Part shown: positions 42,309 to 50,164 of the stretch, piece after piece
Layout: each line of letters begins with the position of its first letter
Numbering within the stretch: position 1 is the first letter of the stretch
Source of the DNA: DATJFQ01 sp035495555
Lineage (GTDB): Bacteria; Acidobacteriota; Vicinamibacteria; Vicinamibacterales; 2-12-FULL-66-21
Length of the DNA stretch: 64,000 nt
Direction: 5' to 3'
Assembly (NCBI GenBank): GCA_035495555.1
Contig: DATJFQ010000082.1
Span: forward strand, 22,264-86,263
Translations under genes and position numbers: made by a program
The notes under the pieces: model-generated
Databases searched by the model: none
Told to the model about the DNA's origin: nothing
Seen by the model: the letters and a program-made list of their open reading frames with translations, nothing else

Positions 42309-42725
42309 TCATTCGCTGCCGCTCTTTCGCGGTGGTCGCACGCCTTGCTCTCGCGCGCGCTTCAACAAAGCGCTCAACCTCTTGTACTCGTCCTCTGACA
42401 GCAACTCGCCGTTCATGTCGAGCAGCGCCGCGGCGGCCGATCCCGGCGAGTTGTTGAAAAATGTCCGGACGAGCTGTTTGAGTGCGGACCGGCTCGCGTC
42501 TTCCGGTGTGGCCGCAGGGAAGTACACGAATCGCGGGCCGTCGTACTGGCGGCTGAGCAAGCCGCGGTCGATCATGATGTCGAGCAGCTTTCGGACGCTC
42601 GACGGGCTCGGCGCGTCGGGAAGCTCGGCGCGGATCTCTTCGACCGCCGCGCGACGCCGGCGATGAAGGATTTCCATGATCTGCGCCTCCCGGCGTGTCA
42701 GGTTCGGGTGTGTCAGTCGGGGCAT
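42309..42725 (-). CDS. BlaI/MecI/CopY-family repressor
   Basis: A 138-residue winged-helix repressor: LTRREAQIMEILHRRRRAAVEEIRAEL and SSVRKLLDIMIDRGLLSRQYDGPRFVYFPA are the DNA-binding half, and the C-terminal helices (LKQLVRTFFNNSPGSAAAALLDMNGELLSEDEYKRLSALL) make the dimer. Family members are cut or displaced when their M56 partner is activated. The partner gene follows 94 bases downstream. Two strong palindromes lie 20-60 bases upstream of the start codon and are probable operators. The target may include the divergent large BNR-protein gene. Confidence 0.9.
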   Translation of the reverse strand: MPRLTHPNLTRREAQIMEILHRRRRAAVEEIRAELPDAPSPSSVRKLLDIMIDRGLLSRQYDGPRFVYFPAATPEDASRSALKQLVRTFFNNSPGSAAAALLDMNGELLSEDEYKRLSALLKRAREQGVRPPRKSGSE

Positions 42726-42744
42726 GTTCTCAACAGGGCCGCGG

Positions 42745-42784
42745 CGTGGCGAAAAATTTCGCCACGCGCGAATATATTCGCGCG
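42745..42784. promoter_or_regulatory. Two adjoining palindromes upstream of the BlaI-type gene
   Basis: CGTGGCGAAA and TTTCGCCACG are perfect 10-bp arms around AA (42745-42766). Immediately next to them GCGCGAATATATTCGCGC is a perfect 18-bp palindrome (42766-42783), extendable to 20. They lie in the gap between the BlaI-type gene and the plus-strand BNR gene, well placed to regulate both. Confidence 0.6.
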
Positions 42785-42796
42785 CAGCCCGCCTGT

Positions 42797-42850
42797 CAAC
42801 TGGCTACTGCTGAATGGAGACTGGCGACTGGGAACTGGCGACTGCCCTCG
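42797..42850. repeat. Short ACTGGCTACTGG array
   Basis: Units of ACTGGCGACTGGGAACTGG type, same family and sense as the right arm at 905-936. A TAGAAT -10 box follows at 42862-42867, ahead of the AAGGAG ribosome site of the next gene. Confidence 0.65.
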
Positions 42851-42899
42851 TGAGCGGGTGATAGAATTCCCCGTTCCTCTCTTAAGGAGTACGATTTTC

Positions 42900-45800
42900 A
42901 TGACCCGCCGGACGTTTCGACTCTCCGCCATCACTCTTGCCGCCGGTCTGGCGCTCACCTTCGGACTGAATCCCGACCTGCTCGCGCAGCGGCGCGGGGG
43001 CGGGGCCAGCGTGGGCGAGAGCGCCGGTCCTTTTGGACCCCTTCGCTGGCGGAGCATCGGCCCTCAGCGCGGCGGCCGTTCGATTGCCGTTGCCGGCAGC
43101 GCCCAGCGCCCGCTCGAGTACTACTTCGGCGCGACCGGCGGCGGTTTGTGGAAGACGACTGACGGGGGTGTGACGTGGCAGCCCGTCACCGACGGGAAGA
43201 TCACGGCCTCGTCTGTGGGCGCGGTCGCCGTCGCGCCGTCGAATCCGGACGTCGTTTACATCGGGACCGGTGAGAGCGAAATCCGCGGCAACATCGCGCC
43301 CGGCGATGGCGTTTACAAGAGCACCGATGCGGGCAAGACGTGGACGCACATCGGCCTCGAGGACGCGCAGAACATCTCGAAGATCCGCGTCAACCCGACC
43401 AACCCCGACGTCGTCTTCGTCGCCGCGTTCGGACATCACGCGGCGCCCAACGAGCAGCGCGGCATCTTCCGCTCGAAGGACGGCGGGAAGACCTGGGAAA
43501 AGGTCCTTTATCGCGATCCGAAGACGGGCGGCATCGAAGTGGTGTTCGATCCCAACAACCCGAACGTGCTCTACGCATCGCTTTGGGAGGCGTTCCGCAA
43601 CACATACATGATGTCGAGCGGCGGTCCGGGCAGCGGCCTCTTCAAGTCCACTGATGGCGGCGATCACTGGACGGAGATCTCGCGGAACCCCGGCCTGCCC
43701 AAGGGCGTCCTCGGCAAGATCGGCATGGATGTCTCGCGCGCCGACAGCAACCGTGTCTACGCGCAAATCGAGGCGGAAGACGGCGGGACCTTCGTTTCAG
43801 ACGACGCGGGCGCGACGTGGAAGAAGGTCAGCGAAAACCGCGATGTCCGCCAGCGTGCGTTCTACTACACGCGCGTCTTCGCCGATCCGAAGGACAAGGA
43901 CACGTTCTACGAACCGAACGTCGGCTTCATGAAATCGACCGACGGCGGCAAGAGCTGGACGCAGCTCCGCCCGCCGCACGGCGACAACCACGACCTGTGG
44001 ATCGATCCGACGAATCCGAAACGGTTCATCCTCTCGAACGACGGCGGGGCGACCGTGACGACCAACGGCGGCCAGACGTGGACCGACCTCGATTTCCCGA
44101 CGGCGCAGTTCTATCACGTGATTACGACCAATGACGTGCCGTATCACGTCTGCGGCGCGCAGCAGGACAATTCGAGCGCGTGCGTGGGCAGTCAGGCCAC
44201 CTCGTTCGGCCCCGGCCTGTCGGGCGGCGGACCGGGCGCGGCCGCCAGCGCCGATCAGATCTTCTACACGGCGGGCGGAGGCGAGAGCGGCTACATCGCG
44301 CAGGATCCGAAGAACCCGGACATCCTCTTTGCGGGAAGCTACGGCGGCCTCCTGACGCGGCTGAATCGCCGGACTCGGCAGGAGCAGGAGATTAATCCGT
44401 ATCCGGACAACCCGATGGGGTACGCGACAAAGGACATCGCGGAGCGTTTCCAGTGGACGTTCCCGATCGTGTTCTCCCCCGCCGATCCCGGCGCGCTCTA
44501 TGTCGGCTCGCAGCACGTGTGGCTGACGCGCGACAGCGGCCACAGCTGGACCAAGATCAGCCCCGATCTGACGCGCCACGATCCCAAAACCATGGGCGAT
44601 TCGGGCGGTCCGATCACGCGCGACGAAACCGGCGTGGAGACCTACGCGACCGTGTTCACGATCGCGCCATCGCCGCAGGACGCCAATCTGATCTGGACCG
44701 GGTCCGACGACGGCTACGTCTTCATCACGCGCGACGGCGGGAAGAACTGGACGAACGTGACGCCGAAGGATATGCCGGACTTCGCGCGCATCAGTCTCAT
44801 CGAAGCCTCGCCCCATCGGCCCGGTACCGCCTACGTCGCGGCCAACCATTATCAGTTCGACGACTTTGCGCCGTACGTCTACCGAACGGACGACTATGGC
44901 CAGACGTGGACGAAGATCATCAACGGCATCGCGCCGAACCACTACGCGCGCGCGATTCGCGAAGACACGGTCCGCGCGAAGATGCTGTACCTCGGCACCG
45001 AGCACGGCATCTACGTGTCGTTCGACGACGGGGCGAACTGGCAGTCGTTGAAGCAGAACCTGCCGGACACTCCCGTGCACGACATCAAGGTGGAAGCGCG
45101 CGATCTCGTCATCGCGACGCATGGCCGCGGCTTCTTCGTGATGGACAACATCTCTCCCCTGCGCCAGTGGGGCGTGGAGACGACCGACCTGCACGTGTTC
45201 AAGCCCAACGACGCGCTTCGCGGACTGGATCGCTCGCTCGCCGTCGACTACGTGCTGAAGAACGCGGCGCAGAAGGTCACGATCGATTTCCTCGATTCGA
45301 AAGGCGCCGTGATCCGCAGCTTTTCGAACGACGCGGCCAGCGCGGACAAACCCGAGGAACAGGGGAACGATGATTTCCGCGGTCCCCGGGATCCCAAGCC
45401 ACCCCTCGGCGCCGGGATGCATCGCCTCAACTGGGATCTGCGCTACAAGGGAGCGACCGACTTCCCGGGCATGATCATGTGGGCCGCGGGCACGCGCGGG
45501 CCGGTGGCGCCCCCGGGAAGCTACCAGGTTCGGGTCACGGCCGACGGCCAGACGCAGACGCAGCCGTTCGCCATCAAGCGCGAGCCGCACATCCTGGCCG
45601 ATGTGACCGACGCGGATCTTCAGAAGCAGTTCGATCTCGCGATGCAAATCAGCCAGAAGACGTCGCAGGCGAACGAGGCCGTGCTGATGGTCCGCGGCAT
45701 TCGCCCGCAGATCAACGATCGGAAGAACAAGCTCGATGACAAGACGGGACCGACCGCGAAGGCGCTCGATCAGCTCCAGGAGCACCTCACGGCCGTCGAG

Positions 45801-46124
45801 ACGTCGCTCTATCAGGTGAACAACCAGAGCGGCGAAGACCCGCTCAACTACCCGATCAAGTTGAATAACAAGGTGGCGGCCATCCAGGGCGTCGTCGAAT
45901 CGGCCGACACCGTGCCGACGGAACAGAGCGGCGAAGTGTTCCAGATGCTGTCGGGCAAGGTGGACGAGCATCTGAACGCGCTGGATAACGCTGTGAAGAC
46001 CGAACTGCCGCGCGTCAACCAGATGCTGCAGCGGCAGAAACTCGCGCCGATCAAGGCCGAACCCCTCGATCCCAACAAGCCCGCCGACAAGGACAAGGGC
46101 AAGGGCCAGGAGCAGGAGCAGTAG
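42900..46124 (+). CDS. Large secreted BNR/sortilin-like propeller protein
   Basis: A 1074-residue exported protein with a signal peptide (about 1-30). Residues 45-760 hold many BNR/Asp-box-type repeats (KTTDGGVTW, KSTDAGKTW, RSKDGGKTW, KSTDGGDHW, VSDDAGATW, KSTDGGKSW, TTNGGQTW, RDSGHSW, RDGGKNW, RTDDYGQTW), enough for two propellers as in VPS10/sortilin proteins. A beta domain follows (about 770-890), then a helical region (about 900-1050, DADLQKQFDLAMQISQKTSQANEAVL) and a Lys/Glu/Gln-rich end. It is 180 residues longer than the BNR protein at 20689. AAGGAG lies 11 bases before the ATG. The adjacent BlaI/M56 pair may control it. Ligand unknown. Confidence 0.85.
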   Translation: MTRRTFRLSAITLAAGLALTFGLNPDLLAQRRGGGASVGESAGPFGPLRWRSIGPQRGGRSIAVAGSAQRPLEYYFGATGGGLWKTTDGGVTWQPVTDGKITASSVGAVAVAPSNPDVVYIGTGESEIRGNIAPGDGVYKSTDAGKTWTHIGLEDAQNISKIRVNPTNPDVVFVAAFGHHAAPNEQRGIFRSKDGGKTWEKVLYRDPKTGGIEVVFDPNNPNVLYASLWEAFRNTYMMSSGGPGSGLFKSTDGGDHWTEISRNPGLPKGVLGKIGMDVSRADSNRVYAQIEAEDGGTFVSDDAGATWKKVSENRDVRQRAFYYTRVFADPKDKDTFYEPNVGFMKSTDGGKSWTQLRPPHGDNHDLWIDPTNPKRFILSNDGGATVTTNGGQTWTDLDFPTAQFYHVITTNDVPYHVCGAQQDNSSACVGSQATSFGPGLSGGGPGAAASADQIFYTAGGGESGYIAQDPKNPDILFAGSYGGLLTRLNRRTRQEQEINPYPDNPMGYATKDIAERFQWTFPIVFSPADPGALYVGSQHVWLTRDSGHSWTKISPDLTRHDPKTMGDSGGPITRDETGVETYATVFTIAPSPQDANLIWTGSDDGYVFITRDGGKNWTNVTPKDMPDFARISLIEASPHRPGTAYVAANHYQFDDFAPYVYRTDDYGQTWTKIINGIAPNHYARAIREDTVRAKMLYLGTEHGIYVSFDDGANWQSLKQNLPDTPVHDIKVEARDLVIATHGRGFFVMDNISPLRQWGVETTDLHVFKPNDALRGLDRSLAVDYVLKNAAQKVTIDFLDSKGAVIRSFSNDAASADKPEEQGNDDFRGPRDPKPPLGAGMHRLNWDLRYKGATDFPGMIMWAAGTRGPVAPPGSYQVRVTADGQTQTQPFAIKREPHILADVTDADLQKQFDLAMQISQKTSQANEAVLMVRGIRPQINDRKNKLDDKTGPTAKALDQLQEHLTAVETSLYQVNNQSGEDPLNYPIKLNNKVAAIQGVVESADTVPTEQSGEVFQMLSGKVDEHLNALDNAVKTELPRVNQMLQRQKLAPIKAEPLDPNKPADKDKGKGQEQEQ

Positions 46125-46130
46125 CCAGAC

Positions 46131-46202
46131 AACGACACAACTTCCAACTGCCAACTGCACAAGGCGCTCTCGTCGACGTCCTTGCGTCATTGGCAGTTGG
46201 AA
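46131..46202. repeat. Hairpin element after the BNR gene
   Basis: TTCCAACTGCCAA (46142-46154) and TTGGCAGTTGGAA (46190-46202) are perfect 13-bp arms; CAAGG/CCTTG add an inner stem. The left part AACGACACAACT to ACAAGG is nearly the same as 9966-10000, so this is a dispersed element. It may end transcription of the BNR gene. Confidence 0.75.
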
Positions 46203-46259
46203 CTCGTGGACGGGTTCTGCCGTTCATCCCTCTCCAGGAGCCATTCGTCCCGGCGCCCG

Positions 46260-46288
46260 TTCGAACACTCGGCTCAATTCCTTAGAAT
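46260..46288 (+). promoter_or_regulatory. Likely promoter of the lipoprotein gene
   Basis: TTCGAA (46260-46265) and TAGAAT (46283-46288) are 17 bases apart, about 40 bases before the start codon. Confidence 0.45.
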
Positions 46289-46327
46289 CCGCACCGCCGG
46301 ACCGGTTCTTCGGCAAGGAGGATGGTC

Positions 46328-46750
46328 ATGGGTCGATGGATGGGTGTCGTCAGCCTGGCGCTGGCCGGCGTCGTCGCCGGCTGCGGCGGATCGCCAACCG
46401 CGCCAAGCGCCCCAGGCGTCAGCATCACTGGCCTGGTGGTACAGATCCAGAATGATAGCGACGGCAGCTACGGCTACATCGTGTCGTACACCGTCCACAA
46501 CGGCGGGCCGGCCGACGCGACCTTGACCGGCATCGACGCGTTGCTGAGTGCAAAGGGAGTCCCGCTCCGCTCGTTCAACGTCGGTTTCCCCGGCGGACGG
46601 AGTGTGCCGGTATCGCAGACCATCTCCCCGACGACGACGACATTCACGACTCCTGCGGGGGTTGCGACCGCAGATTCGCTGACGTTAACGGTCCACTACA
46701 CGACCGGCGGCGGCGAGCAGACGGCGACGCGCACGACGCCGCTCGGCTAG
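46328..46750 (+). CDS. Small lipoprotein with an Ig-like beta domain
   Basis: A 140-residue protein. The signal peptide ends in the lipobox GVVAGC (Cys about residue 19), so it should be lipidated. The mature part (VSITGLVVQIQNDSDGSYGYIVSYTVHNGGPADATLTGIDALL onward) is a single all-beta, FxLYD or Ig-like domain of the kind found in surface lipoproteins; no function can be assigned. AAGGAGG lies 6-7 bases before the ATG at 46328, which I prefer to the ATG at 46322. The TAG stop codon is part of the left end of the MITE-like element. Confidence 0.75.
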   Translation: MGRWMGVVSLALAGVVAGCGGSPTAPSAPGVSITGLVVQIQNDSDGSYGYIVSYTVHNGGPADATLTGIDALLSAKGVPLRSFNVGFPGGRSVPVSQTISPTTTTFTTPAGVATADSLTLTVHYTTGGGEQTATRTTPLG

Positions 46751-46914
46751 ACCCCTGGAAAACGTGATGCGTCACACAATTCCCCGGACGGGGCATCCCG
46801 CCTGGCGGCGTTGCTCGTCGCTCGAATTCTCCCGGTATTGTCGCTCCTCGCGCCTTGCCAGCCGGGCGCCGCGCTCCGGGACTTATGCAACGCCTCACGT
46901 TTCCAGGGGACTAG
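46747..46914. mobile_element. MITE-like element with 24-25 bp terminal inverted repeats
   Basis: The two ends CTAGACCCCTGGAAAACGTG and CACGTTTCCAGGGGACTAG (46896-46914) are imperfect reverse complements of about 25 bases that extend inward (GATGCGT against ACGCCTC). Inner segments such as CCCGCCTGGC and GCCAGCCGGGCG also pair, so the 168-bp element can fold almost completely. There is no ORF. Both ends carry CTAG, a target favoured by some IS5-type elements; it may be a non-autonomous relative. Confidence 0.55.
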
Positions 46915-47469
46915 AACGAACCGACGCCCGCGCCTGCAGCGCGCCTGAGATCGCCGCAGTGCGTGTCGACGCCGAACACGAAATGGCGGGTGTCCGAGCA
47001 GGGACCCCATCGCGTTCGACACCGATGGGAGCGAGGACGGGGCCGCCCCGCTTCGCGCGGAGGCGGCTCCCCGTCGACATGTGTTTTCCGCCGCCGAGCA
47101 CGAAGTGGGGCTGTCCGAGCAGGGGCCCATCGCGCTCGACACCGATGGGGGCGAGGGCGTCTGCCATCGGGATTCCGGCGGCGCGATGCTGGTCAGGAGG
47201 GAGTCACCTGGGCGCTCGCCATGAGTGATCTCCGCCGGATCGACGTCGCAGTGCAATGCCGGCCAGCTTCTACGCAACCGTGAACTCGCCCGAACCGGTG
47301 TCGAGCGTGTTGCCGCAAGTGCCCGCTGCGGCCCTGCGCTGATGCACGCGAAGTCTTGTCCCGACCGCCGCTGAAGTCTGGCGCGGCCCAGACTGCGCAT
47401 CGTGATCACGCACACGTCGGCGCGATCTCGGCGGCACCGATTTGGCGTAGCGGGATAGACGGGACCACG
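46915..47469. other. Non-coding gap with a 121-bp-spaced direct repeat
   Basis: No convincing gene is seen. A 65-base segment (46971-47036, starting GCCGAACACGAAATGGC) recurs in altered form at 47092-47156 (starting GCCGAGCACGAAGTGGG). The stretch between them contains a GC hairpin (CCGCTTCGCGCGG). Open frames on both strands contain repeated peptides because of this duplication and look like decayed sequence. Confidence 0.55.
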
Positions 47470-47694
47470 GTGAATTTCCCCGTCTATCAGCATCACCGCT
47501 GCCGCTTCTGCGACGCCGCCGATTCGCTGACCGAGGACATCCTCGTGCGAAACGATGTCGTCGTGCTCACCTGGCGCTGCAGTACCTGCGGCGCCGAGTG
47601 GCAGCCCTCAGCAGACGAGCAACTGAAGCCGGATCGTCGTGTGGGACCGCCGGATCGCCGGCGGGTATCGCGCGGCGACCGGCGGAAGTCGTAA
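47470..47694 (+). CDS. Zinc-ribbon miniprotein
   Basis: About 74 residues from GTG 47470. CRFC near the start and CSTC about 27 residues later (WRCSTCGAEW) form a four-cysteine zinc ribbon. The end is very basic (RRVGPPDRRRVSRGDRRKS). Similar small zinc-ribbon proteins are common but uncharacterised; nucleic acid binding is plausible. The start is uncertain: the frame is open to 47356 but upstream codons look non-coding, and no clear ribosome site is present. Confidence 0.55.
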   Translation: MNFPVYQHHRCRFCDAADSLTEDILVRNDVVVLTWRCSTCGAEWQPSADEQLKPDRRVGPPDRRRVSRGDRRKS

Positions 47695-47699
47695 CTACG

Positions 47700-47818
47700 C
47701 AGCCCCCCTCGAGGCACGTGGCCCGAGGCACCCAGCCTCAGGGTACCCAGCGCGCAGCGCGGCCACCCAGCACCCATTCGAGGCACACAGCCCCAGGCAC
47801 CCCGCGCGGAGCGCGGAC
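47700..47818. repeat. GAGGCACNNAGCCNCAGGCACC / GCGCGNAGCGC repeats
   Basis: Two further copies of the dispersed module, with hairpin cores GCGCGCAGCGCGG (about 47751-47763) and GCGCGGAGCGCGG (47804-47817), preceded by CGAGGCAC and CCCAGCACCC units. They lie between the convergent zinc-ribbon and DinB genes. Confidence 0.7.
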
Positions 47819-47819
47819 G

Positions 47820-48692
47820 CTATTCGGCGCGGACGCCGTCCGGCACCGGCCGCTCGGGCTGAAGGAACACAGGAATCAGGCCGTCCGCGTAGCCGGCATC
47901 GCACAGCATCGCTTCCGAGGTAAGGCCTCGAATCTGTTTCTTCGGCAGGTTGAAATAGAACAGCGCCTGGCGGCCGACGATCGACGATAGATCGGTTCGC
48001 TCCTGCCGAATGCCCGCGACCACCTGCCGTCGCTCGCTGCCGAAATCGACCGTGATCTGCGCCAGCCGGTCGGCGTTGGCGACCTCCGTCAGCGCGACGA
48101 TCGTGCCCACCCGCAAATCGACCCGTTCGATCACATCGAGTGGAATCTCCGGCTTCTGCGGCTGCGGATTCCATGGCGACTGGCTATCACCGGCAGCACT
48201 CAACGCCCGCTCAATCTGGGTGCGGTGGTTGATATCGTGGCCGGCAAGGAGCCGGAGCAACTGCCGGACTGTTTCGCGACCGCGCTCCTGATGGACTCCG
48301 TAGTGCTCCAGCTGCGCCGGATCAATCGAAGCCGACACGCGCAGCGTTCCCGTGCGATATGCGCTGAACAACTCGAGCGATAGGAACGGATCCAGCGTGG
48401 CGTAGTGAAAGGTGTCCGCCCAGACGTTCTGATCGTAGGCCGCAATCGGCGCTGCATCGGTCGCGAGCATCGTCCGCACGCGGTAGCCGGCGACGAGCTC
48501 CGCGTCCGCGAGGTGCGCCAGGATCTCGGCGATCGACCATTTCCCGGGATCGCTTCGCCGCGCCAGTCGCGGGGGAGCGACACGTGCAAGAAGACGCGCG
48601 AGATCGCCGGGCGTCGAACGAAGAATGGCGAGTGGATCCTCGCCCGCGAGCCCGAGGAGCCGCGCAACGTAGTCGTGGACGGGTTCAACCAT
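47820..48692 (-). CDS. DinB-like domain fused to a tRNA-binding OB fold
   Basis: A 290-residue protein. Residues 1-170 are a DinB_2-type four-helix bundle (GKWSIAEILAHLADAELVAGYRVRTML, LLAGHDINHRTQIERAL) with the three His ligands that bind a metal in this superfamily. Residues 185-290 are a tRNA_bind OB fold as in the C-terminus of MetRS and CsaA (IERVDLRVGTIVALTEVANADRLAQITVDFG, YFNLPKKQIRGLTSEAMLCDA). I do not know this fusion as a characterised enzyme; a thiol- or tRNA-linked reaction is conceivable. The start is ATG 48692: the frame stays open to 49046 only because the GAACCC repeats have no stops, and those residues (NPRTQEPRN and similar) are not protein-like. Confidence 0.85.
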   Translation of the reverse strand: MVEPVHDYVARLLGLAGEDPLAILRSTPGDLARLLARVAPPRLARRSDPGKWSIAEILAHLADAELVAGYRVRTMLATDAAPIAAYDQNVWADTFHYATLDPFLSLELFSAYRTGTLRVSASIDPAQLEHYGVHQERGRETVRQLLRLLAGHDINHRTQIERALSAAGDSQSPWNPQPQKPEIPLDVIERVDLRVGTIVALTEVANADRLAQITVDFGSERRQVVAGIRQERTDLSSIVGRQALFYFNLPKKQIRGLTSEAMLCDAGYADGLIPVFLQPERPVPDGVRAE

Positions 48693-48697
48693 GAACG

Positions 48698-49046
48698 GGT
48701 TCTCGGTTCTCGGGTTCTCGGGTTCTCGGGTTGGGTTCTCGGGTTCCTGGGTTCTCGGGTTCCTGGGTTCTCGGGTTCTTCGGTTCCTGGGTTCTTGGGT
48801 TCTTGGGTTCTCAGCTTTCTCGGGTTTTGGATTGGCGATTTGTGGATTTTCTGATTCAGGCGAGTGTGGGTGCAGTCGAATAGCCCCGATGACGCTGCCT
48901 GGAGACAACGTTTGGGATCGGCCTCGGCCGAAACAGAAAAGGCGCGGCAAAAAGCCGCGCCGAGAACCATAGAACCCAACCCGGAGAACCCGAGAACCGA
49001 GAACCCAACGCGAGAACCCGAGAACCCGAGAACCCCGAAAACCCAA
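48698..49046. repeat. GGTTCTCGGG / CCCGAGAACC arrays as an inverted pair
   Basis: The left arm (48698-48826) contains about 13 units of GGGTTCTCGGGTTCTCGG type; the right arm (48968-49046) contains CCGAGAACCCGAGAACCC units. The centre (about 140 bp) holds the terminator of the CsgG gene. The plan equals that at 4616-4967, with a related but different unit. The left arm directly abuts the start codon of the DinB fusion. Confidence 0.88.
48931..48961 (-). terminator. Rho-independent terminator of the CsgG-SH3 gene
   Basis: On the minus strand GGCGCGGC, a TTTTT loop and GCCGCGCC form a perfect 8-bp stem, followed by TTTTCTGTTT. It is about 100 bases after the stop of the gene, beyond the right arm of the repeat pair. 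Confidence 0.85.
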
Positions 49047-49055
49047 GTCGGGCGC

Positions 49056-50093
49056 CTAGCGTTTCGTGACCAGCACCGCCTTCACCCACCCCGACGCGTT
49101 GCTGCTCTGGACGTTCACGTAACCGTCCTTCGCCTCGCCGATGACGACCAGCTCTTCTCCGCGCGCGAGGGTCGCCACCGCTTTCGACGTGTCGCTCGCG
49201 TCCGCGTACAGCTTGACGTTCGCGATCTTCGGCACGAGCACGTCGCCTTCGTTGTAGCCGCCGGCGGATTTCTTCGCGCCGCCCGCCGCCGCTTCCTGCT
49301 TCAGCGACCCGACATTCCTCTTGAGCGCGGGATCCGCGCGGACGGCGAGGACGATGTTGTTGTAGTTGTTCAGCAGCGCCGCAGCGATGATCTTGCCTTC
49401 GTTCGTGTTGCCGTACCCGCCGCCCACCGCGCCGCCAAAGCCGCCGAACACGCCGGCGCCGACGCCGAGGTCCGCCTTCTTCGTGCTGCCCTCAGCCGCC
49501 GCCACCTGCACGCCGCTGCGCGAGTCCGCCACGAGCATGCTGGTCTGGGCTTCCTTGAATTTCAGGCCGCCCGCGACCGCGCCGACCTTGTGGCCGAACA
49601 ACCCGCTCGCGATTCCGCCGCCGACGCCGCCGGCGTTGTTCTCCGAGAACACCACGTTCGGCGTCAGGATGAAGTCGGCCGCGACCATCTGGCCCTTCCC
49701 CATGTTGGATCCGCTCCGCGCTTCACCGGCTTCGGAGAGCTGGCGCTCCTGCATCATGTTCTGCATGCCCACGCCGCGCTCCACGACGATGAAGCAGTTG
49801 GACTGCTGGATCATGAGCCGGATCAAACTGACGGGCGAGGAGAGGTGATACCGGCCGAGCGCCGCGAGGACCTCGTTCTGCGGCTCCACGACCGCCATCG
49901 CGGCCATCGGCGCATCGCAGTGTTCGAGCCCTTTCTCGCCCTGCGATCCGCCAGTGCCGGCAGATCCTTTGACGACGCTGCCACCCTGCCCCTGTTTCGG
50001 TTTCGTCAACCCACCCTGCGCAAACGCCTGCGACACACCGAACCCGAGCAGCACGCACACCGTGGCGGCGAACCGCTTCCCTGTAATGCTCAT
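49056..50093 (-). CDS. CsgG-like secreted protein with C-terminal SH3 domain
   Basis: A 345-residue exported protein with signal peptide (about 1-25, VCVLLGFGVSQAFAQ). Residues 60-265 resemble CsgG/curli assembly proteins: LIRLMIQQSNCFIVVERGVGMQNMMQERQLSEAG, then MVAADFILTPNVVFSENN and a Gly-rich segment. Residues 285-345 are an SH3-type domain (VLVPKIANVKLYADASDTSKAVATLARGEELVVIGE). No lipobox is present, unlike true CsgG, and no curli subunit gene is nearby, so curli export is not implied; a periplasmic or wall-bound role is likely. GGAGGGAGT lies right before the ATG. Confidence 0.8.
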   Translation of the reverse strand: MSITGKRFAATVCVLLGFGVSQAFAQGGLTKPKQGQGGSVVKGSAGTGGSQGEKGLEHCDAPMAAMAVVEPQNEVLAALGRYHLSSPVSLIRLMIQQSNCFIVVERGVGMQNMMQERQLSEAGEARSGSNMGKGQMVAADFILTPNVVFSENNAGGVGGGIASGLFGHKVGAVAGGLKFKEAQTSMLVADSRSGVQVAAAEGSTKKADLGVGAGVFGGFGGAVGGGYGNTNEGKIIAAALLNNYNNIVLAVRADPALKRNVGSLKQEAAAGGAKKSAGGYNEGDVLVPKIANVKLYADASDTSKAVATLARGEELVVIGEAKDGYVNVQSSNASGWVKAVLVTKR

Positions 50094-50164
50094 ACTCCCT
50101 CCAGCCGAGATTGCCGGCGATTATACGGCGAACGCGGCCCCGCCGCGCTATATGATCTTGCGGG

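Noticed and set aside
46895..47167. Minus-strand ORF with repeated LAPIGVERDG
   Set aside because: The peptide repeat simply reflects the 121-bp DNA duplication; frames on the other strand show equal repetition and no ribosome site is present.
48693..49046. 118-residue extension of the DinB fusion
   Set aside because: It is encoded by GAACCC repeat units (NPRTQEPRN and similar) and by a terminator region; homologous DinB domains start near MVEPVHDY.
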